Shown: one piece after another, positions 44,889 through 55,190 of the stretch | Layout of the letters: each line of letters begins with the position of its first letter | Numbering within the stretch: the first letter of the stretch is position 1 | Position numbers and translations under genes: made by a program | DNA from: Gammaproteobacteria bacterium | Lineage (GTDB): Bacteria > Pseudomonadota > Gammaproteobacteria > Burkholderiales > Burkholderiaceae_C | DNA: 64,000 nucleotides | Assembly: GCA_018828125.1 (NCBI GenBank) | Contig: JAHJWB010000003.1 | Span: 401,034 to 465,033, forward strand | Direction: 5' to 3' | The notes under the pieces: generated by a model | Told to the model about the DNA's origin: nothing | Database searches by the model: none | The model's input: the letters and a program-made list of their open reading frames with translations, nothing else

Positions 44889-47753
44889 ATGTCCAGTAAT
44901 ACTGTCGCCGAGTTTGCAACCGAACTCAAAAAATCGCCTGAAACCTTGCTCGACCAGCTCAAAGCTGCCGGTGTGGGCAAGGCTGCTCCATCAGACGCGC
45001 TGACCGAGTCAGACAAGCAAAAACTGCTTGCCTACCTGCAGGCCAGCCATGGCACTGCATCGGCCGATCGCAAAAAGATTACGCTGGTGAAAAAGTCCAC
45101 CAGTGAAATCAAGCAAGCCGATGCCACTGGCAAAGCACGCACCATCCAGGTGGAAGTGCGCAAGAAGCGCACGTTCATCCAGCGTGATGAAGGCGCCGAA
45201 AGCGTGCCGGAGTCCGAAGTGTCGGTGGAAGAGGAAACCGCGGTTTCCCGCGAAGACCTTGAACTGGCGCGGCGCGAAGAAGAAGCGCGCCGTCAGGCCG
45301 AATTGATTCGCCGCCAGGAAGCTGAGCTGGCGGAAAAGCGCGCCGAGCGGGAAGCCCGTGAAAAGCGGGAGCGCGAAGCTGAGGAGCGCGCTGTTGCTTA
45401 CGCAGCCCAAGAGATCGAAAAGAAGGCCCAAGCCTCTGCTGTCAAGCAGGAAGCGACGCGTGAGCAGGCTGCAGAGTCTGCCGCACGCACCGCCGCGCAG
45501 GCCGAGGCACGCGAAAAGGCCGCGGCCGAATCCCAAGCTCGATCCGACGAGGAAACCGCTCGCGCTGCAGATCTGGACGCCCGTCGCCGCAAGGCCGAGG
45601 CCGAGGCTGCAGCAATCCGCTCCATGATGGCCACGCCCAAGAAGGCGGTCATGATTGCGAAGAAGCCAGAAGAGCCTAAGCCTGTTGCAAAACCTGCGCT
45701 GGCTGGCGACGCCAAGAAAGGCACGTTGCACAAGCCTGCCGTGGGTTCTGCCGTGGCACGCACTGGCGCCAACACGGCTGCGCCTGCCGCGCCGGGTGCT
45801 GGTAAGGAAGTCAAGTCTGCCAAGCTGTCCTCCAGCTGGGCAGGAGATCCTGCCAAGAAGAAAGAAATCAAGACCCGCGGCGACAGCAGTGGCGGCGTCG
45901 GTCGCAACAACTGGCGCGGTGGCCCGCGTGGCCGCCGTGGGGACAGTCGTGATCATCGCGATGACCACCATCAGCCGTCGGCTCCGGTGGAAGCGCGCAT
46001 TATCGAGGTGCACGTGCCTGAAACCATCACGGTGGCAGAACTGGCGCACAAGATGTCGATCAAGGCCTCTGAAGTGATCAAGGCGTTGATGAAGATGGGC
46101 CAGATGGTCACCATCAACCAGCCGCTGGACCAGGACACCGCGATGATCATCGTGGAAGAACTGGGCCACAAGGCTGTGGTGGCTGCACTGGACGATCCAG
46201 AAGCCTTCACGGACGATGACTCCAAGCAACAAGACGTCGAGTTGCTGCCCCGCGCTCCTGTGGTGACAGTGATGGGCCACGTCGATCACGGCAAGACCTC
46301 GCTGCTGGATTACATCCGCCGGGCCAAGGTTGCTGCGGGTGAAGCCGGTGGTATTACCCAGCACATTGGTGCCTACCACGTGGAAACGCCACGCGGCATG
46401 GTGTCGTTCCTCGATACCCCTGGTCACGAGGCCTTCACGGCCATGCGTGCCCGTGGTGCACAGGCCACCGACATCGTGATTCTGGTCGTGGCCGCCGACG
46501 ACGGTGTCATGCCCCAAACCAAGGAAGCCATCAAGCACGCCAAGGCGGCTGGTGTTCCTATCGTGGTGGCCATCACCAAGTCGGACAAGCCCGACGCCAA
46601 CTTTGAACGCGTTAAGCAAGAGCTGGTGGTTGAAGAGGTGGTGCCTGAGGAATACGGTGGCGATTCGCCGTTCGTGCCTGTGTCTTCCAAGACCGGGATG
46701 GGCATCGACACGCTGCTGGAACAAGTGCTGCTGCAAGCGGAAGTGCTCGAACTCAAGGCCCCAGTGGAATCACTGGCCAAGGGTCTTGTGATCGAAGCCC
46801 AGCTCGACAAGGGCCGCGGTCCTGTGGCGACGGTGCTCGTGCAGTCTGGCACCCTCAAGGTGGGCGACATTGTGTTGGCAGGCCAGACCTATGGCCGCGT
46901 ACGCGCCATGCTGGATGAAAACGGCAAGACAGCCAAGACAGCTGGGCCATCGATTCCGGTCGAAATCCAGGGTCTGACGGAAGTGCCGCAGGCGGGTGAT
47001 GAGTTCATGGTCATGACTGACGAGCGTCGTGCCCGCGAAATTGCCACGTACCGCGCTGGCAAGTTCCGCAATACCAAGCTGGCGCGACAGCAAGCTGCAA
47101 AGCTCGAAAACATGTTTGCCGACATGACAGCGGGCGAAGTGAAGATGCTGCCCATCATCGTCAAGGCCGATGTGCAGGGTTCGCAAGAAGCGCTGGCCCA
47201 GTCGCTGCTCAAGCTGTCGACGGATGAAGTCAAGGTTCAACTGGTGTACGCCGCTGTCGGCGCGATCAGCGAGTCCGACATCAACCTTGCCATCGCCTCC
47301 AAGGCCATCGTGATCGGCTTCAATGTGCGCGCCGATGCCGGTGCCCGCAAGTTGGCCGAAGGCAATGGCGTGGACCTGCATTACTACAGCATCATTTATG
47401 ACGCTGTGGACGAATTGCGGGTTGCGATGTCCGGGATGCTGGCCCCAGAGCAGCGCGAAGAAATCATCGGTACGGCCGAGATCCGCACGGTATTCGTGGC
47501 CACCAAGATCGGTACGATTGCCGGTTCGTACATCACCTCGGGCATGGTCCATCGCAACGCTCGCTTCCGCTTGCTGCGCGACAACGTGGTGGTCTACACA
47601 GGCGAAGTCGATTCGATCAAGCGCCTGAAGGACGATGTCCGGGATGTCAAGGAAGGTTTTGAGTGCGGTATCAAGCTCAAGAATTACAACGACATCAAGG
47701 AAGGCGATCAACTCGAGTTCTTTGACATCAAGGAAATCGCGCGGACGCTGTAA
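44889..47753 (+). CDS. infB: Translation initiation factor IF-2
   Basis: A 954-aa GTPase that positions initiator tRNA on the 30S subunit. It has an IF2 N-terminal small domain (residues 1-50), a long charged Ala/Glu/Arg-rich linker (about 90-250), a basic Gly/Arg-rich stretch and a second IF2_N motif (about 375-430). The GTPase domain has G1 GHVDHGKTS at about 463, DTPGHE and TKSD, and domains II-IV follow. It starts 24 bp after nusA with a GGGAGG-type ribosome site. Confidence 0.97.
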   Translation: MSSNTVAEFATELKKSPETLLDQLKAAGVGKAAPSDALTESDKQKLLAYLQASHGTASADRKKITLVKKSTSEIKQADATGKARTIQVEVRKKRTFIQRDEGAESVPESEVSVEEETAVSREDLELARREEEARRQAELIRRQEAELAEKRAEREAREKREREAEERAVAYAAQEIEKKAQASAVKQEATREQAAESAARTAAQAEAREKAAAESQARSDEETARAADLDARRRKAEAEAAAIRSMMATPKKAVMIAKKPEEPKPVAKPALAGDAKKGTLHKPAVGSAVARTGANTAAPAAPGAGKEVKSAKLSSSWAGDPAKKKEIKTRGDSSGGVGRNNWRGGPRGRRGDSRDHRDDHHQPSAPVEARIIEVHVPETITVAELAHKMSIKASEVIKALMKMGQMVTINQPLDQDTAMIIVEELGHKAVVAALDDPEAFTDDDSKQQDVELLPRAPVVTVMGHVDHGKTSLLDYIRRAKVAAGEAGGITQHIGAYHVETPRGMVSFLDTPGHEAFTAMRARGAQATDIVILVVAADDGVMPQTKEAIKHAKAAGVPIVVAITKSDKPDANFERVKQELVVEEVVPEEYGGDSPFVPVSSKTGMGIDTLLEQVLLQAEVLELKAPVESLAKGLVIEAQLDKGRGPVATVLVQSGTLKVGDIVLAGQTYGRVRAMLDENGKTAKTAGPSIPVEIQGLTEVPQAGDEFMVMTDERRAREIATYRAGKFRNTKLARQQAAKLENMFADMTAGEVKMLPIIVKADVQGSQEALAQSLLKLSTDEVKVQLVYAAVGAISESDINLAIASKAIVIGFNVRADAGARKLAEGNGVDLHYYSIIYDAVDELRVAMSGMLAPEQREEIIGTAEIRTVFVATKIGTIAGSYITSGMVHRNARFRLLRDNVVVYTGEVDSIKRLKDDVRDVKEGFECGIKLKNYNDIKEGDQLEFFDIKEIARTL

Positions 47754-47771
47754 GGCATCGACGAAGACGAC

Positions 47772-48143
47772 ATGGCTGCAAAGAAGTCCTCTACCCCCAA
47801 TCGCGCCTTCAAGGTGGCCGATCAGATCCAGCGCGATCTGACGGAACTGATCGCACGCGAGTTGAAAGACCCGCGCGTGGGCATGGTGACGCTACAGGGT
47901 GTCGAGGTAACTCCCGACTACGCCCATGCCAAGGTGTTCTTCAGCCTGCTGACGGGCGACCCTGTGGAGACACAGGCCGCGCTGAACCAGGCCGCAGGCT
48001 TCCTGCGCAACGGGCTGTTCAAGCGCCTGCACATCCACACGGTGCCTACGCTGCACTTCGTGTTCGACCGCACCTCTGAGCGTGCGGCGGACATGAATGC
48101 CTTGATTGCCAAGGCGGTTTCTTCTCGCGCCAAAGAGGAGTAG
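47772..48143 (+). CDS. rbfA: Ribosome-binding factor A
   Basis: A 123-aa cold-adaptation and 30S maturation factor with the KH-like fold. Recognisable segments are [46 protein letters not shown] and the [19 protein letters not shown] end. It lies between infB and truB as in most proteobacteria, 18 bp after infB and 3 bp before truB. Confidence 0.95.
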   Translation: MAAKKSSTPNRAFKVADQIQRDLTELIARELKDPRVGMVTLQGVEVTPDYAHAKVFFSLLTGDPVETQAALNQAAGFLRNGLFKRLHIHTVPTLHFVFDRTSERAADMNALIAKAVSSRAKEE

Positions 48144-48146
48144 TCC

Positions 48147-49139
48147 ATGCACGCGCCTCGCACCAGGGTGCAGCGGCGCCCTGTGCACGGGGTGTTGCTG
48201 CTCGACAAACCGCTCGGCCTTTCGAGCAATGACGCCTTGCAAAAGGCGAAATGGCTATTGCGCGCTGAAAAAGCGGGCCACACTGGCACGCTCGACCCCC
48301 TGGCCACGGGTGTGTTGCCCCTGTGTTTTGGCGCTGCTACAAAATTCAGTCAGTTGCAGCTGGATGCCCCCAAGACCTATGAAGCCGTTGCACTGCTGGG
48401 TGTGACCACGACCACCGGCGACGCCGAAGGTGATGTGGTGCAGCGCTGCGACGTGGACCCCACCCAGCTGACGGCCGAGCGATTGGCCGCCGTGCAGCAG
48501 CAGTTCACCGGGCCGATCAGTCAAGTGCCGCCCATGCACAGTGCGCTCAAGAAGGACGGCAAGGCGCTGTACGAGTACGCCCGTGCAGGCGTTACGGTGG
48601 AGCGCGAGGCGCGTGATGTCGTTATTTATGCATTAAAACTGACGCTAGCGCTTGCGGATAAAGCGCAGCCAGCTATCAAAATGGTAGTGAGCTGCAGCAA
48701 AGGTACCTACATCCGCACACTGGGTGAGGACATCGGTGCCGCATTGGGTTGTGGCGCACACCTGACTTTTTTGCGCCGCATCGATACAGGTGGTATCAGT
48801 GTGGAGCGCTGCGTCACGCTTGCGCAGCTTGAAGGCATGCCCGAGGCAGATCGCCTTGCGTGTCTGGAGGCACCGGAGTCGTTACTGGCACAACACGTGC
48901 GTGTCACGCTGGACAGCGACAATGCAGCCCGATTCCTGTCGGGCGTGCGTCGCCGTGGCAACTGGCCTGATGCCGGTGCCGTGGCGGTGTTTGGCGAAAA
49001 TCCTCCAGCGCTGTTGGGGGTGGGCCACATCGTGGGCGGGGAGCTGGTGCCGGACAGGCTCCTGAGTCCGCTGGAAATTCAACAAATCTCAGAAAGCACG
49101 CCGCAACTGCAAGCCAGCGGCACATTGGAAAAACTATGA
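48147..49139 (+). CDS. truB: tRNA pseudouridine-55 synthase TruB
   Basis: A 330-aa enzyme that makes pseudouridine 55 in the tRNA T-loop. The catalytic Asp lies in the [17 protein letters not shown] motif near residue 50. [20 protein letters not shown] and [16 protein letters not shown] follow. Between them, residues about 163-180 are encoded by DNA matching the interspersed palindromic repeat (48634-48690), in frame. A PUA-like C-terminal domain ends the protein. It overlaps typA by 4 bp. Confidence 0.95.
   Translation: MHAPRTRVQRRPVHGVLLLDKPLGLSSNDALQKAKWLLRAEKAGHTGTLDPLATGVLPLCFGAATKFSQLQLDAPKTYEAVALLGVTTTTGDAEGDVVQRCDVDPTQLTAERLAAVQQQFTGPISQVPPMHSALKKDGKALYEYARAGVTVEREARDVVIYALKLTLALADKAQPAIKMVVSCSKGTYIRTLGEDIGAALGCGAHLTFLRRIDTGGISVERCVTLAQLEGMPEADRLACLEAPESLLAQHVRVTLDSDNAARFLSGVRRRGNWPDAGAVAVFGENPPALLGVGHIVGGELVPDRLLSPLEIQQISESTPQLQASGTLEKL
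48634..48690 (+). repeat. Short palindromic interspersed repeat, copy 6, inside truB
   Basis: TAAAACTGACGCTAGCGCTTGCGGATAAAGCGCAGCCAGCTATCAAAATGG-like sequence keeps the CTAGCGCTT, TAAAGCGC and AGCTATCAAAA blocks of the intergenic copies, in orientation A. It is translated as part of TruB. Confidence 0.7.
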
Positions 49140-50959
49140 CTAAACAAATCCGCAATATCGCGATCATTGCCCACGTTGACCATGGCAAAACCACCATGGT
49201 TGACCAGCTGCTGCGCCAGTCCGGCACCTTTGCCGACCACGAGAAGGTCGTGGACACCGTGATGGACAACAACGCGATTGAAAAAGAGCGTGGCATCACC
49301 ATCCTGGCCAAGAACTGTGCCGTGAGCTGGGAAGGTACCCACATCAATATCGTAGACACCCCCGGTCACGCGGACTTCGGTGGTGAAGTGGAACGTGCTC
49401 TGTCCATGGTTGACAGCGTGGTGTTGCTGATCGATGCGCAGGAAGGCCCCATGCCCCAGACGCGTTTCGTGACCAAGAAGGCGCTGGCCCTGGGCCTGCG
49501 TCCGATCCTGGTCGTGAACAAGGTGGACAAGCCAGGTGCCAACCCCGACAAGGTTGTGAATGCTGCGTTCGATTTGTTCGACAAGCTGGGAGCTACCGAT
49601 GAGCAGCTCGACTTCCCCGTGGTGTATGCCTCCGGTATCAACGGCTGGTCGTCGTTGGAAGAGGGTGCGCCTGGCGAACAGTGGGGCCCCGACATGTCGG
49701 CCCTGTTCAACACGATCTTGAAGCACGTTCCCCCGAACTCGGGTGACGCAACTGCTCCGTTGCAGCTGCAGATTTCGGCGCTCGACTTCTCCACGTTTGT
49801 GGGTCGCATCGGCGTGGGCCGCATCAGCCAAGGCACCATCAAACCCGGCCAGGATGTGCTGGTGATGGAAGGCCCCGATGGCAAGAGCATCAAGGGCCGC
49901 GTGAACCAAGTGCTGACCTTCCAAGGCCTGGACCGCATGCAAACCCCCCTGGCGGGCCCCGGCGACATCGTGCTGATCAACGGCATCGAAGACATCGGTA
50001 TCGGCGTGACCGTGACCGACCCGGCCAACCCTTCGCCGCTGCCCATGCTGAAGGTGGACGAGCCCACGCTGACCATGAACTTCTGCGTGAACACCTCGCC
50101 GCTGGCAGGCCGCGAAGGCAAGTTCGTGACCAGCCGCCAGATCTGGGACCGCCTGCAAAAGGAACTGCAACACAACGTGGCACTGCGTGTATCCGAGACC
50201 GACGAAGAAGGTATTTTCGAAGTCATGGGCCGCGGCGAACTGCACCTGACCATCCTGCTGGAAAACATGCGCCGCGAAGGCTACGAGCTGGCGGTGTCCA
50301 AGCCACGTGTCGTGTTCAAGATGGTCAACGGCGAAAAGCACGAGCCTATCGAACTGGTAACGGTCGACATCGAAGAAGGCCACCAAGGCGGCGTGATGCA
50401 AGCGCTGGGCGAGCGCAAGGGCGAGCTGGTGAACATGGAGCCGGACGGCCGTGGTCGTGTGCGTCTGGAGTACCGCATCCCCGCCCGTGGCCTGATCGGC
50501 TTTACCAACGAATTCCTGAACCTGACACGTGGCTCTGGCCTGATCAGCAACATCTTCGACAGCTACGAGCCGCACAAGGGCGACATCGGCGGCCGCAAGA
50601 ACGGCGTGCTGATCTCGATGGACGACGGTGAAATCTTCACCTACGCCCTGGGCAAGCTGGACGACCGTGGCCGCATGTTCGTGAAGGCCAACGACCCGGT
50701 GTATGAAGGCATGATTGTGGGCATCCACAGCCGTGACAACGACCTGATCGTGAACGCCACGCGTACCAAGCAGCTGACCAACTTCCGCGTCAGCGGCAAG
50801 GAAGACGCGATCAAGATCACGCCTCCGATCGATGCCACGCTGGAATACGCCGTGGAATTCATCGAGGACGACGAGCTGGTGGAAATCACGCCCAAGTCCA
50901 TCCGTATCCGCAAGCGGTTCCTGACGGAAAACGAGCGCAAGCGCGCAGGCCGCTCCTGA
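49136..50959 (+). CDS. typA: Translational GTPase TypA/BipA
   Basis: A 607-aa ribosome-associated GTPase. G1 is [10 protein letters not shown] near residue 15, followed by the RGITILAKN switch segment, [14 protein letters not shown] and [11 protein letters not shown]-like domains II, III and V and the BipA-specific C-terminal domain ([16 protein letters not shown]...) complete it. The length matches the family. It is the last gene of the operon and is followed by an intrinsic terminator at 51050. Confidence 0.97.
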   Translation: MTKQIRNIAIIAHVDHGKTTMVDQLLRQSGTFADHEKVVDTVMDNNAIEKERGITILAKNCAVSWEGTHINIVDTPGHADFGGEVERALSMVDSVVLLIDAQEGPMPQTRFVTKKALALGLRPILVVNKVDKPGANPDKVVNAAFDLFDKLGATDEQLDFPVVYASGINGWSSLEEGAPGEQWGPDMSALFNTILKHVPPNSGDATAPLQLQISALDFSTFVGRIGVGRISQGTIKPGQDVLVMEGPDGKSIKGRVNQVLTFQGLDRMQTPLAGPGDIVLINGIEDIGIGVTVTDPANPSPLPMLKVDEPTLTMNFCVNTSPLAGREGKFVTSRQIWDRLQKELQHNVALRVSETDEEGIFEVMGRGELHLTILLENMRREGYELAVSKPRVVFKMVNGEKHEPIELVTVDIEEGHQGGVMQALGERKGELVNMEPDGRGRVRLEYRIPARGLIGFTNEFLNLTRGSGLISNIFDSYEPHKGDIGGRKNGVLISMDDGEIFTYALGKLDDRGRMFVKANDPVYEGMIVGIHSRDNDLIVNATRTKQLTNFRVSGKEDAIKITPPIDATLEYAVEFIEDDELVEITPKSIRIRKRFLTENERKRAGRS

Positions 50960-51049
50960 GCTGCCTTGCCGGTGAGTGCCGCCCTCGTGGTGGCCTGAGC
51001 CGGCAGCATCGGCGCGCAGCGAATAGCTGCGTTTGCGATGCGCAACACG

Positions 51050-51079
51050 AAGGGCCACTGCCATGCTGTGGCCCTTTTT
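51050..51079 (+). terminator. Intrinsic terminator after typA
   Basis: AGGGCCAC/GTGGCCCT is a perfect 8-bp stem with a 9-nt loop, followed by TTTT. It closes the rimP-typA operon. Confidence 0.85.
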
Positions 51080-51137
51080 GCCGTCTTGCATGCCAGTGAT
51101 TGTTGTTGTCCCCCATTGCCCTGAACGGCAGGTTCCA

Positions 51138-52013
51138 ATGTTCAAGCTCACGCATTCCCGCGCGGTGGTTCTGATGGTGGCAGTGACCCTGATGTGGTCC
51201 ATTGCCGGCGTGGTCACGCGCCATCTGGAGTACGCGCGCAGCTTTGAAGTGACCTTCTGGCGCAGCGTCTTCACGCTGATGGCGCTGCTGGTCATATTGC
51301 CCACCTTGCAGGGACGGGCGGTGTTTACGTCCATGCGCCACAGTGGCCGGGCACTGTGGATCTCGGGCGTGTGCTGGAGCGTGATGTTCACCGCCTTCAT
51401 GGTGGCCATCATGCTGATGCCGGTGGCCAATGTGCTGGTTACCATGGCCGTGGGGCCGCTGCTCACTGCTCTGTTTGCGCGGATTTTTATCGGCCACCAC
51501 ATTGCGCCGCGGACGTGGGCCGCCATTGGTGTGGCGGGTTTGGGCATTGCATGGATGTATGGGTCGCAGATGGCCGGCCTGCCCGTGGTGGGCACGCTGG
51601 TGGCGTTGTGTGTGCCGGTGGCCGCGGCCATCAACTGGACGGTTGTGCAGCACTCGCAGCGGCACGGCCATGCGGTGGATTTGGTGCCCGCTGTGTTGGT
51701 GGGTGCTGTGATCTCTGTCGTGGCCACATTGCCGGTAGCGTTGCCGTTTGAAGCATCACCCTACGACCTCGCATTGTTGGCCTTGTTGGGCGTGGTGCAA
51801 TTGGCGATTCCGTGTGTGCTGGCGGTGCGCTGTGGGCGTGTGCTCCAGGCCCCTGAGATGGCTCTATTGGGACTGCTGGAGGTGATTTTCGGTATCTTGC
51901 TCGCGTGGGTGGGCGCTGGGGAGGAGCCCAGCGCCGCGGTACTGACAGGGGGCGTGCTGGTCATTGGCGCCCTGGTTTTCAATGAACTTTTAGGTTGGAA
52001 GGAACAGAAATGA
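51138..52013 (+). CDS. EamA/DMT-family transporter
   Basis: A 291-aa inner-membrane protein with about ten hydrophobic helices arranged as two EamA repeats (first half ending FTAFMVAIMLMPVANVLVTM; second half ending LLEVIFGILLAWVGAGEEPSA). The drug/metabolite transporter family exports metabolites or amino acids, but the substrate is unknown. ATG 51138 is chosen for the weak AGG site and the immediate start of the first helix. It overlaps the next gene by 4 bp, which suggests a functional link with CoA-ester metabolism. Confidence 0.88.
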   Translation: MFKLTHSRAVVLMVAVTLMWSIAGVVTRHLEYARSFEVTFWRSVFTLMALLVILPTLQGRAVFTSMRHSGRALWISGVCWSVMFTAFMVAIMLMPVANVLVTMAVGPLLTALFARIFIGHHIAPRTWAAIGVAGLGIAWMYGSQMAGLPVVGTLVALCVPVAAAINWTVVQHSQRHGHAVDLVPAVLVGAVISVVATLPVALPFEASPYDLALLALLGVVQLAIPCVLAVRCGRVLQAPEMALLGLLEVIFGILLAWVGAGEEPSAAVLTGGVLVIGALVFNELLGWKEQK

Positions 52014-53104
52014 CGGAGACGGTCGTGTCGGAGGTATTGAGTGAAGTGCGTGGCCAAGTGGGCTTCATCACGTTGAATCGCCCGCGTGCACTCAACGCGC
52101 TGTCGCTGGGCATGGTGCGGGACCTGATGGGTGTCCTGCTGGCGTGGCAAAACGATGCGCGCGTGCTGGCGGTGGCGATCCGTGGCAGCAACAAGGAAGG
52201 CCCCTTCGGCGCCTTCTGCGCGGGGGGCGACATCCGCTTTCTGCACCAGGCGGGTAGCCAGGGCAATCCTTTGCTGGAAGACTTTTTCACCGAGGAATAT
52301 GCGCTCAACCACCTGATCCACAACTATGGCAAACCGTACATCGCGTTCATGGACGGCATCGTCATGGGCGGCGGCATGGGTATCAGCCAAGGTGCCGCGC
52401 TGCGCGTGGTGACCGAGCGCACCAAGATGGCCATGCCCGAGACGGCGATTGGCCTGTTCCCCGATGTGGGCGGCGGCTATTTTCTGAGCCGCTGCCCCGG
52501 CCGGGTGGGCGAATGGCTGGCGCTGACGGGTGACACCATCGGTGCCGGTGACGCCATCGACAACCAACTGGCCGACGGCTGCCTGCCCGCCGACCAGCAA
52601 GCCGCCGTGTGGGACGCTCTGGGCACCCAGAGCTTTGCCAGCGGCGCGGCCGTCAAAGACTATGTTGCTTCTAAATTTGTAGCTGCTAGCGCTTTACAGG
52701 CAAGCGCTAGAGCCAAAATTGACCAATATTTTTCACTGGGTAGCGTGGGCGAAATCATTAACGCCCTGGAAGCCGCAGACACCGACTGGGCACGCACCAC
52801 AGCAGCCACCCTGCGCAAGCGCTCGCCCCTGATGCTGCACGTGGTGCTGGAGCAGATTCGCCGTGCGCGAAGCATGGGCTTGGCCGACGACCTGCGCATG
52901 GAGCGCGACATGGTGCGGCACTGCTTCTTCCTGCGCCCGGGCCAGAGCGAAACCGTGGAGGGCATACGTGCGCTGGCCGTGGACAAGGACCACGCGCCGC
53001 AGTGGACCCCTGCCCGCATCGAAGACGTGACGCCCGAGATGGTGGCGCCATTCTTTGCCAGCCCTTGGCCTGTGCACGCGCACCCACTGGCCAGTCTGGC
53101 CTGA
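52010..53104 (+). CDS. Enoyl-CoA hydratase/isomerase family, 3-hydroxyisobutyryl-CoA hydrolase-like
   Basis: A 364-aa crotonase-fold enzyme. The oxyanion-hole segments are CAGGDIRFLHQ and DGIVMGGGMGIS, and PETAIGLFPDVGGGYFLSR follows. The length, longer than simple hydratases (about 260 aa), and these motifs match the HIBCH class of valine degradation. Residues about 219-241 (DYVASKFVAASALQASARAK) are encoded by an interspersed palindromic repeat, in frame. The start overlaps the transporter stop. Confidence 0.9.
   Translation: MTETVVSEVLSEVRGQVGFITLNRPRALNALSLGMVRDLMGVLLAWQNDARVLAVAIRGSNKEGPFGAFCAGGDIRFLHQAGSQGNPLLEDFFTEEYALNHLIHNYGKPYIAFMDGIVMGGGMGISQGAALRVVTERTKMAMPETAIGLFPDVGGGYFLSRCPGRVGEWLALTGDTIGAGDAIDNQLADGCLPADQQAAVWDALGTQSFASGAAVKDYVASKFVAASALQASARAKIDQYFSLGSVGEIINALEAADTDWARTTAATLRKRSPLMLHVVLEQIRRARSMGLADDLRMERDMVRHCFFLRPGQSETVEGIRALAVDKDHAPQWTPARIEDVTPEMVAPFFASPWPVHAHPLASLA
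52664..52731 (-). repeat. Short palindromic interspersed repeat, copy 7, inside the HIBCH-like gene
   Basis: GTAGCTGCTAGCGCTTTAC / GCAAGCGCTAGAGCCAAAATT keeps both arms and the flank of the reverse-orientation copies, with a TAAATTTGTAG left part. It is translated in frame within the coding region. Confidence 0.75.
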
Positions 53105-53132
53105 CCGGCTGACCGGCTGACCGGCTGACGGG
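53101..53132. repeat. 8-bp tandem repeat at the stop codon
   Basis: Three exact copies of CTGACCGG followed by CTGACGGG. The first copy contains the stop codon of the HIBCH-like gene. Confidence 0.8.
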
Positions 53133-53177
53133 CATGGGAGGTGTTGCACCGGCGCGGCGTCGCCCGGTGCACTGGCG

Positions 53178-54098
53178 CTATGGCTGCAACTGCGGGTACA
53201 CCGCGGTGGCCAGCGCCAGCAGCTCGGTGCGTGACAGCTGCCCGCTCAGTGCGTAGCCGAACCCCCCGTCGGTCCAGTAGAAGCCAGGAACGGGTCCTTC
53301 CTGCGTGAACTGAAAGGCTGTGGTCGCCGCGGGCGTCGACGCTGACAAAGGTTTGGCGTCTACCCTGGGCTTCGTGTCGTTGGTCAGGAGACGCGTCGCA
53401 GGCGGCGTGAGGGCCCCCATGTACAGCGTGACGCGCTGGCCTGTGCCGCTCTGGTACATGAACTGCGCCCGCGCCCCGGAGTCGCCGGGCAACAGCCTGC
53501 CGCCTACCAGCTCATAACCCTGGGCAGCAAGAACCGGCACCTTCAGCGGCCGGTCCAACCGTTTGGACAGCCACTGCACAAGGTGGTCCTGCTGCGCTGC
53601 AGTGACTTCAACCGGGTGGCGAACCTCGGGCTGGTACACCGCATGGGCCACGGCAGCTTGCTGCGCAAAGCGCTGTGCTGGCGCTGCCACGGCCACCGCT
53701 GACGGGGTTGATGAACCAGCGATAGTGCTGGAGGAGGGAGTATGCGGCGGCCACTGACTGCGCCCCGCCCAGCCCAGCACAAAAGCCATCACCACCGATG
53801 CCGCGATGCCTCCCCAGCGCCACCACTGGGCCTGCTGCTCTCCGCGGGACGCAGCGCGCAGGGCGGCAGCGATCAAGGGGTCAGGTACAGGCTCGTGGAG
53901 CAAGTTCTGGTGCAACGTGTGCAGCCGCTCCCTCTGTGTCTGCCAGTGCGCAATGGTTTCCTGGGCGCCGGGGTGCGCTTGCAGTTGTTGGTGCAGGGTA
54001 GCGGCTTTATGGGCAGGCAAATGCCCGTCGACCAGCGCGTGCCAACGGTCGGCTTCAGCGGGGTCGACGGGTGATGGGCTGTGGTGCGGCGTTTCCAT
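53178..54098 (-). CDS. Transmembrane anti-sigma factor
   Basis: A 306-aa bitopic protein encoded 27 bp after the ECF sigma gene. Its N-terminal cytoplasmic part (about residues 1-90) begins with the DRWHALVDGHLPAHKAATLHQQL helix typical of anti-sigma factors. It has one transmembrane helix at about 95-112 and a periplasmic C-terminal domain. It likely holds the sigma factor at the membrane until a signal arrives. No zinc HxxxCxxC motif was seen. Confidence 0.85.
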   Translation of the reverse strand: METPHHSPSPVDPAEADRWHALVDGHLPAHKAATLHQQLQAHPGAQETIAHWQTQRERLHTLHQNLLHEPVPDPLIAAALRAASRGEQQAQWWRWGGIAASVVMAFVLGWAGRSQWPPHTPSSSTIAGSSTPSAVAVAAPAQRFAQQAAVAHAVYQPEVRHPVEVTAAQQDHLVQWLSKRLDRPLKVPVLAAQGYELVGGRLLPGDSGARAQFMYQSGTGQRVTLYMGALTPPATRLLTNDTKPRVDAKPLSASTPAATTAFQFTQEGPVPGFYWTDGGFGYALSGQLSRTELLALATAVYPQLQP

Positions 54099-54125
54099 GT
54101 TTGTCTGTCTTGCTGCCTGTCGGCG

Positions 54126-54668
54126 TCATTTGAGGCGGCGCAAGCCGTGGGGTACCGCCGCAGCCGTCGCTGGCGACGCCGCCGCGCGAGGGGGTGGCGC
54201 GGGTGAGCGTTCCATCAGTATCCGCAATCGGTGGCGCGCCCGGGAGAGTCGTGACATGACTGTGCCGATGGGGATGTTCAGGATGCGTGCTGTGTCTTCG
54301 TAACCCATATCTTCCATCGCGACCAGCAGCAAAACCGCCCTCTGATCGGCAGGCAGGCGCTGCAGACAGCGTTCGAGGTCCCGAGCTTCATCGCTGGCGC
54401 CGGCCGGGCTTGGCAGGTGGTCCTGCACGTCGTCGATGTCCAGTGGCGCCAGTGTCGGCAGGGCACGGCGCTGGTTGAGGTACAGGTTGTGCATCAGCGT
54501 GAACAACCATGCGCGCAGGTCCGTTCCGGTTCGCCACAGCAGCCACTTGCTGCAGGCACGCTCCAGGGTGTCCTGCACCAGGTCATCAGCCGCCCAGGCG
54601 TCACCCGTCAAGACACGCGCATAACGGCGCAGTGCGGGCAGTTGCTCGACGACCTGGGTGCGGTTCAT
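54126..54668 (-). CDS. ECF-type RNA polymerase sigma factor
   Basis: A 180-aa extracytoplasmic-function sigma factor. Region 2 includes YARVLTGDAWAADDLVQDTLERA. Region 4 includes LPADQRAVLLLVAMEDMGYEDTARIL and the helix-turn-helix IPIGTVMSRLSRARHRL. It should direct transcription of its own cassette and a small regulon, controlled by the anti-sigma factor encoded after it. The stimulus is unknown. A lipoprotein gene lies just upstream on the same strand. Confidence 0.92.
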   Translation of the reverse strand: MNRTQVVEQLPALRRYARVLTGDAWAADDLVQDTLERACSKWLLWRTGTDLRAWLFTLMHNLYLNQRRALPTLAPLDIDDVQDHLPSPAGASDEARDLERCLQRLPADQRAVLLLVAMEDMGYEDTARILNIPIGTVMSRLSRARHRLRILMERSPAPPPRAAASPATAAAVPHGLRRLK

Positions 54669-54695
54669 GCAGCGATGGGAGCGCAGTCAATACCG

Positions 54696-55064
54696 TCAGG
54701 GGCGGGCGGTGCGCCAGACCTGGTTGACGCCTTCTCCGGTTTTGTCACCCGGCTTGGTGTCCTTGACCCAGTAGTACAGCGGCTTGCCTTTGTAGGCCAG
54801 CTGGGTCTTGCCGTCGTCGCGCGTCACGATGCTGTAGTCGCCGCCGGGCGCTTTGGTGGCCATCAACGGAGGCCAGTTGGTGGCGCAGGGACCGTTGCAA
54901 ACTGATCTGCCGCTGCCCGTGGCATCGCGGTCAAAGGTGTAGAGCGTCATGCCGCCCGTGCCGACGAGCACGCCATCCATCGATTTGACAGGGCTGTCGG
55001 CTGCCATGGTGGAACAGCCAGCAATGGCGACAAGCGCGGCGAGGGACAACAGGGTCTTTTTCAT
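54696..55064 (-). CDS. Lipoprotein of the COG4315 type
   Basis: A 122-aa secreted protein. The signal ends in a lipobox, AIAGC, near residue 18. The mature part carries the repeated family pattern: MTLYTFDRDATGSGRSVCNGPCATNWPP and LAYKGKPLYYWVKDTKPGDKTG. The Tyr/Trp/Cys-rich pattern is characteristic; the biochemical role is unknown. It lies directly upstream of the ECF sigma gene on the same strand, so it is probably part of its regulon. Confidence 0.88.
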   Translation of the reverse strand: MKKTLLSLAALVAIAGCSTMAADSPVKSMDGVLVGTGGMTLYTFDRDATGSGRSVCNGPCATNWPPLMATKAPGGDYSIVTRDDGKTQLAYKGKPLYYWVKDTKPGDKTGEGVNQVWRTARP

Positions 55065-55190
55065 GGTTTCTCCAAGTGAGTAGGGATCGCAGGGGGCTGT
55101 ATCTGCCGCCCTGCACCCTCACAAACACCGAGGCACAGTGGTTTATTCCACCGCACATGAAAAAAAGACCGCTGTGCTTGTTGCGCTGCC

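Noticed and set aside
45009-46736. A 575-codon minus-strand open frame across infB
   Set aside because: Antisense of a certain gene, with low-complexity Gly/Arg/Leu/Phe translation.
49079-51727. An 882-codon minus-strand open frame across typA and the EamA gene
   Set aside because: It is an antisense shadow caused by GC-rich codon bias; the plus-strand genes are well supported and the translation is His/Gln/Val-rich without domains.
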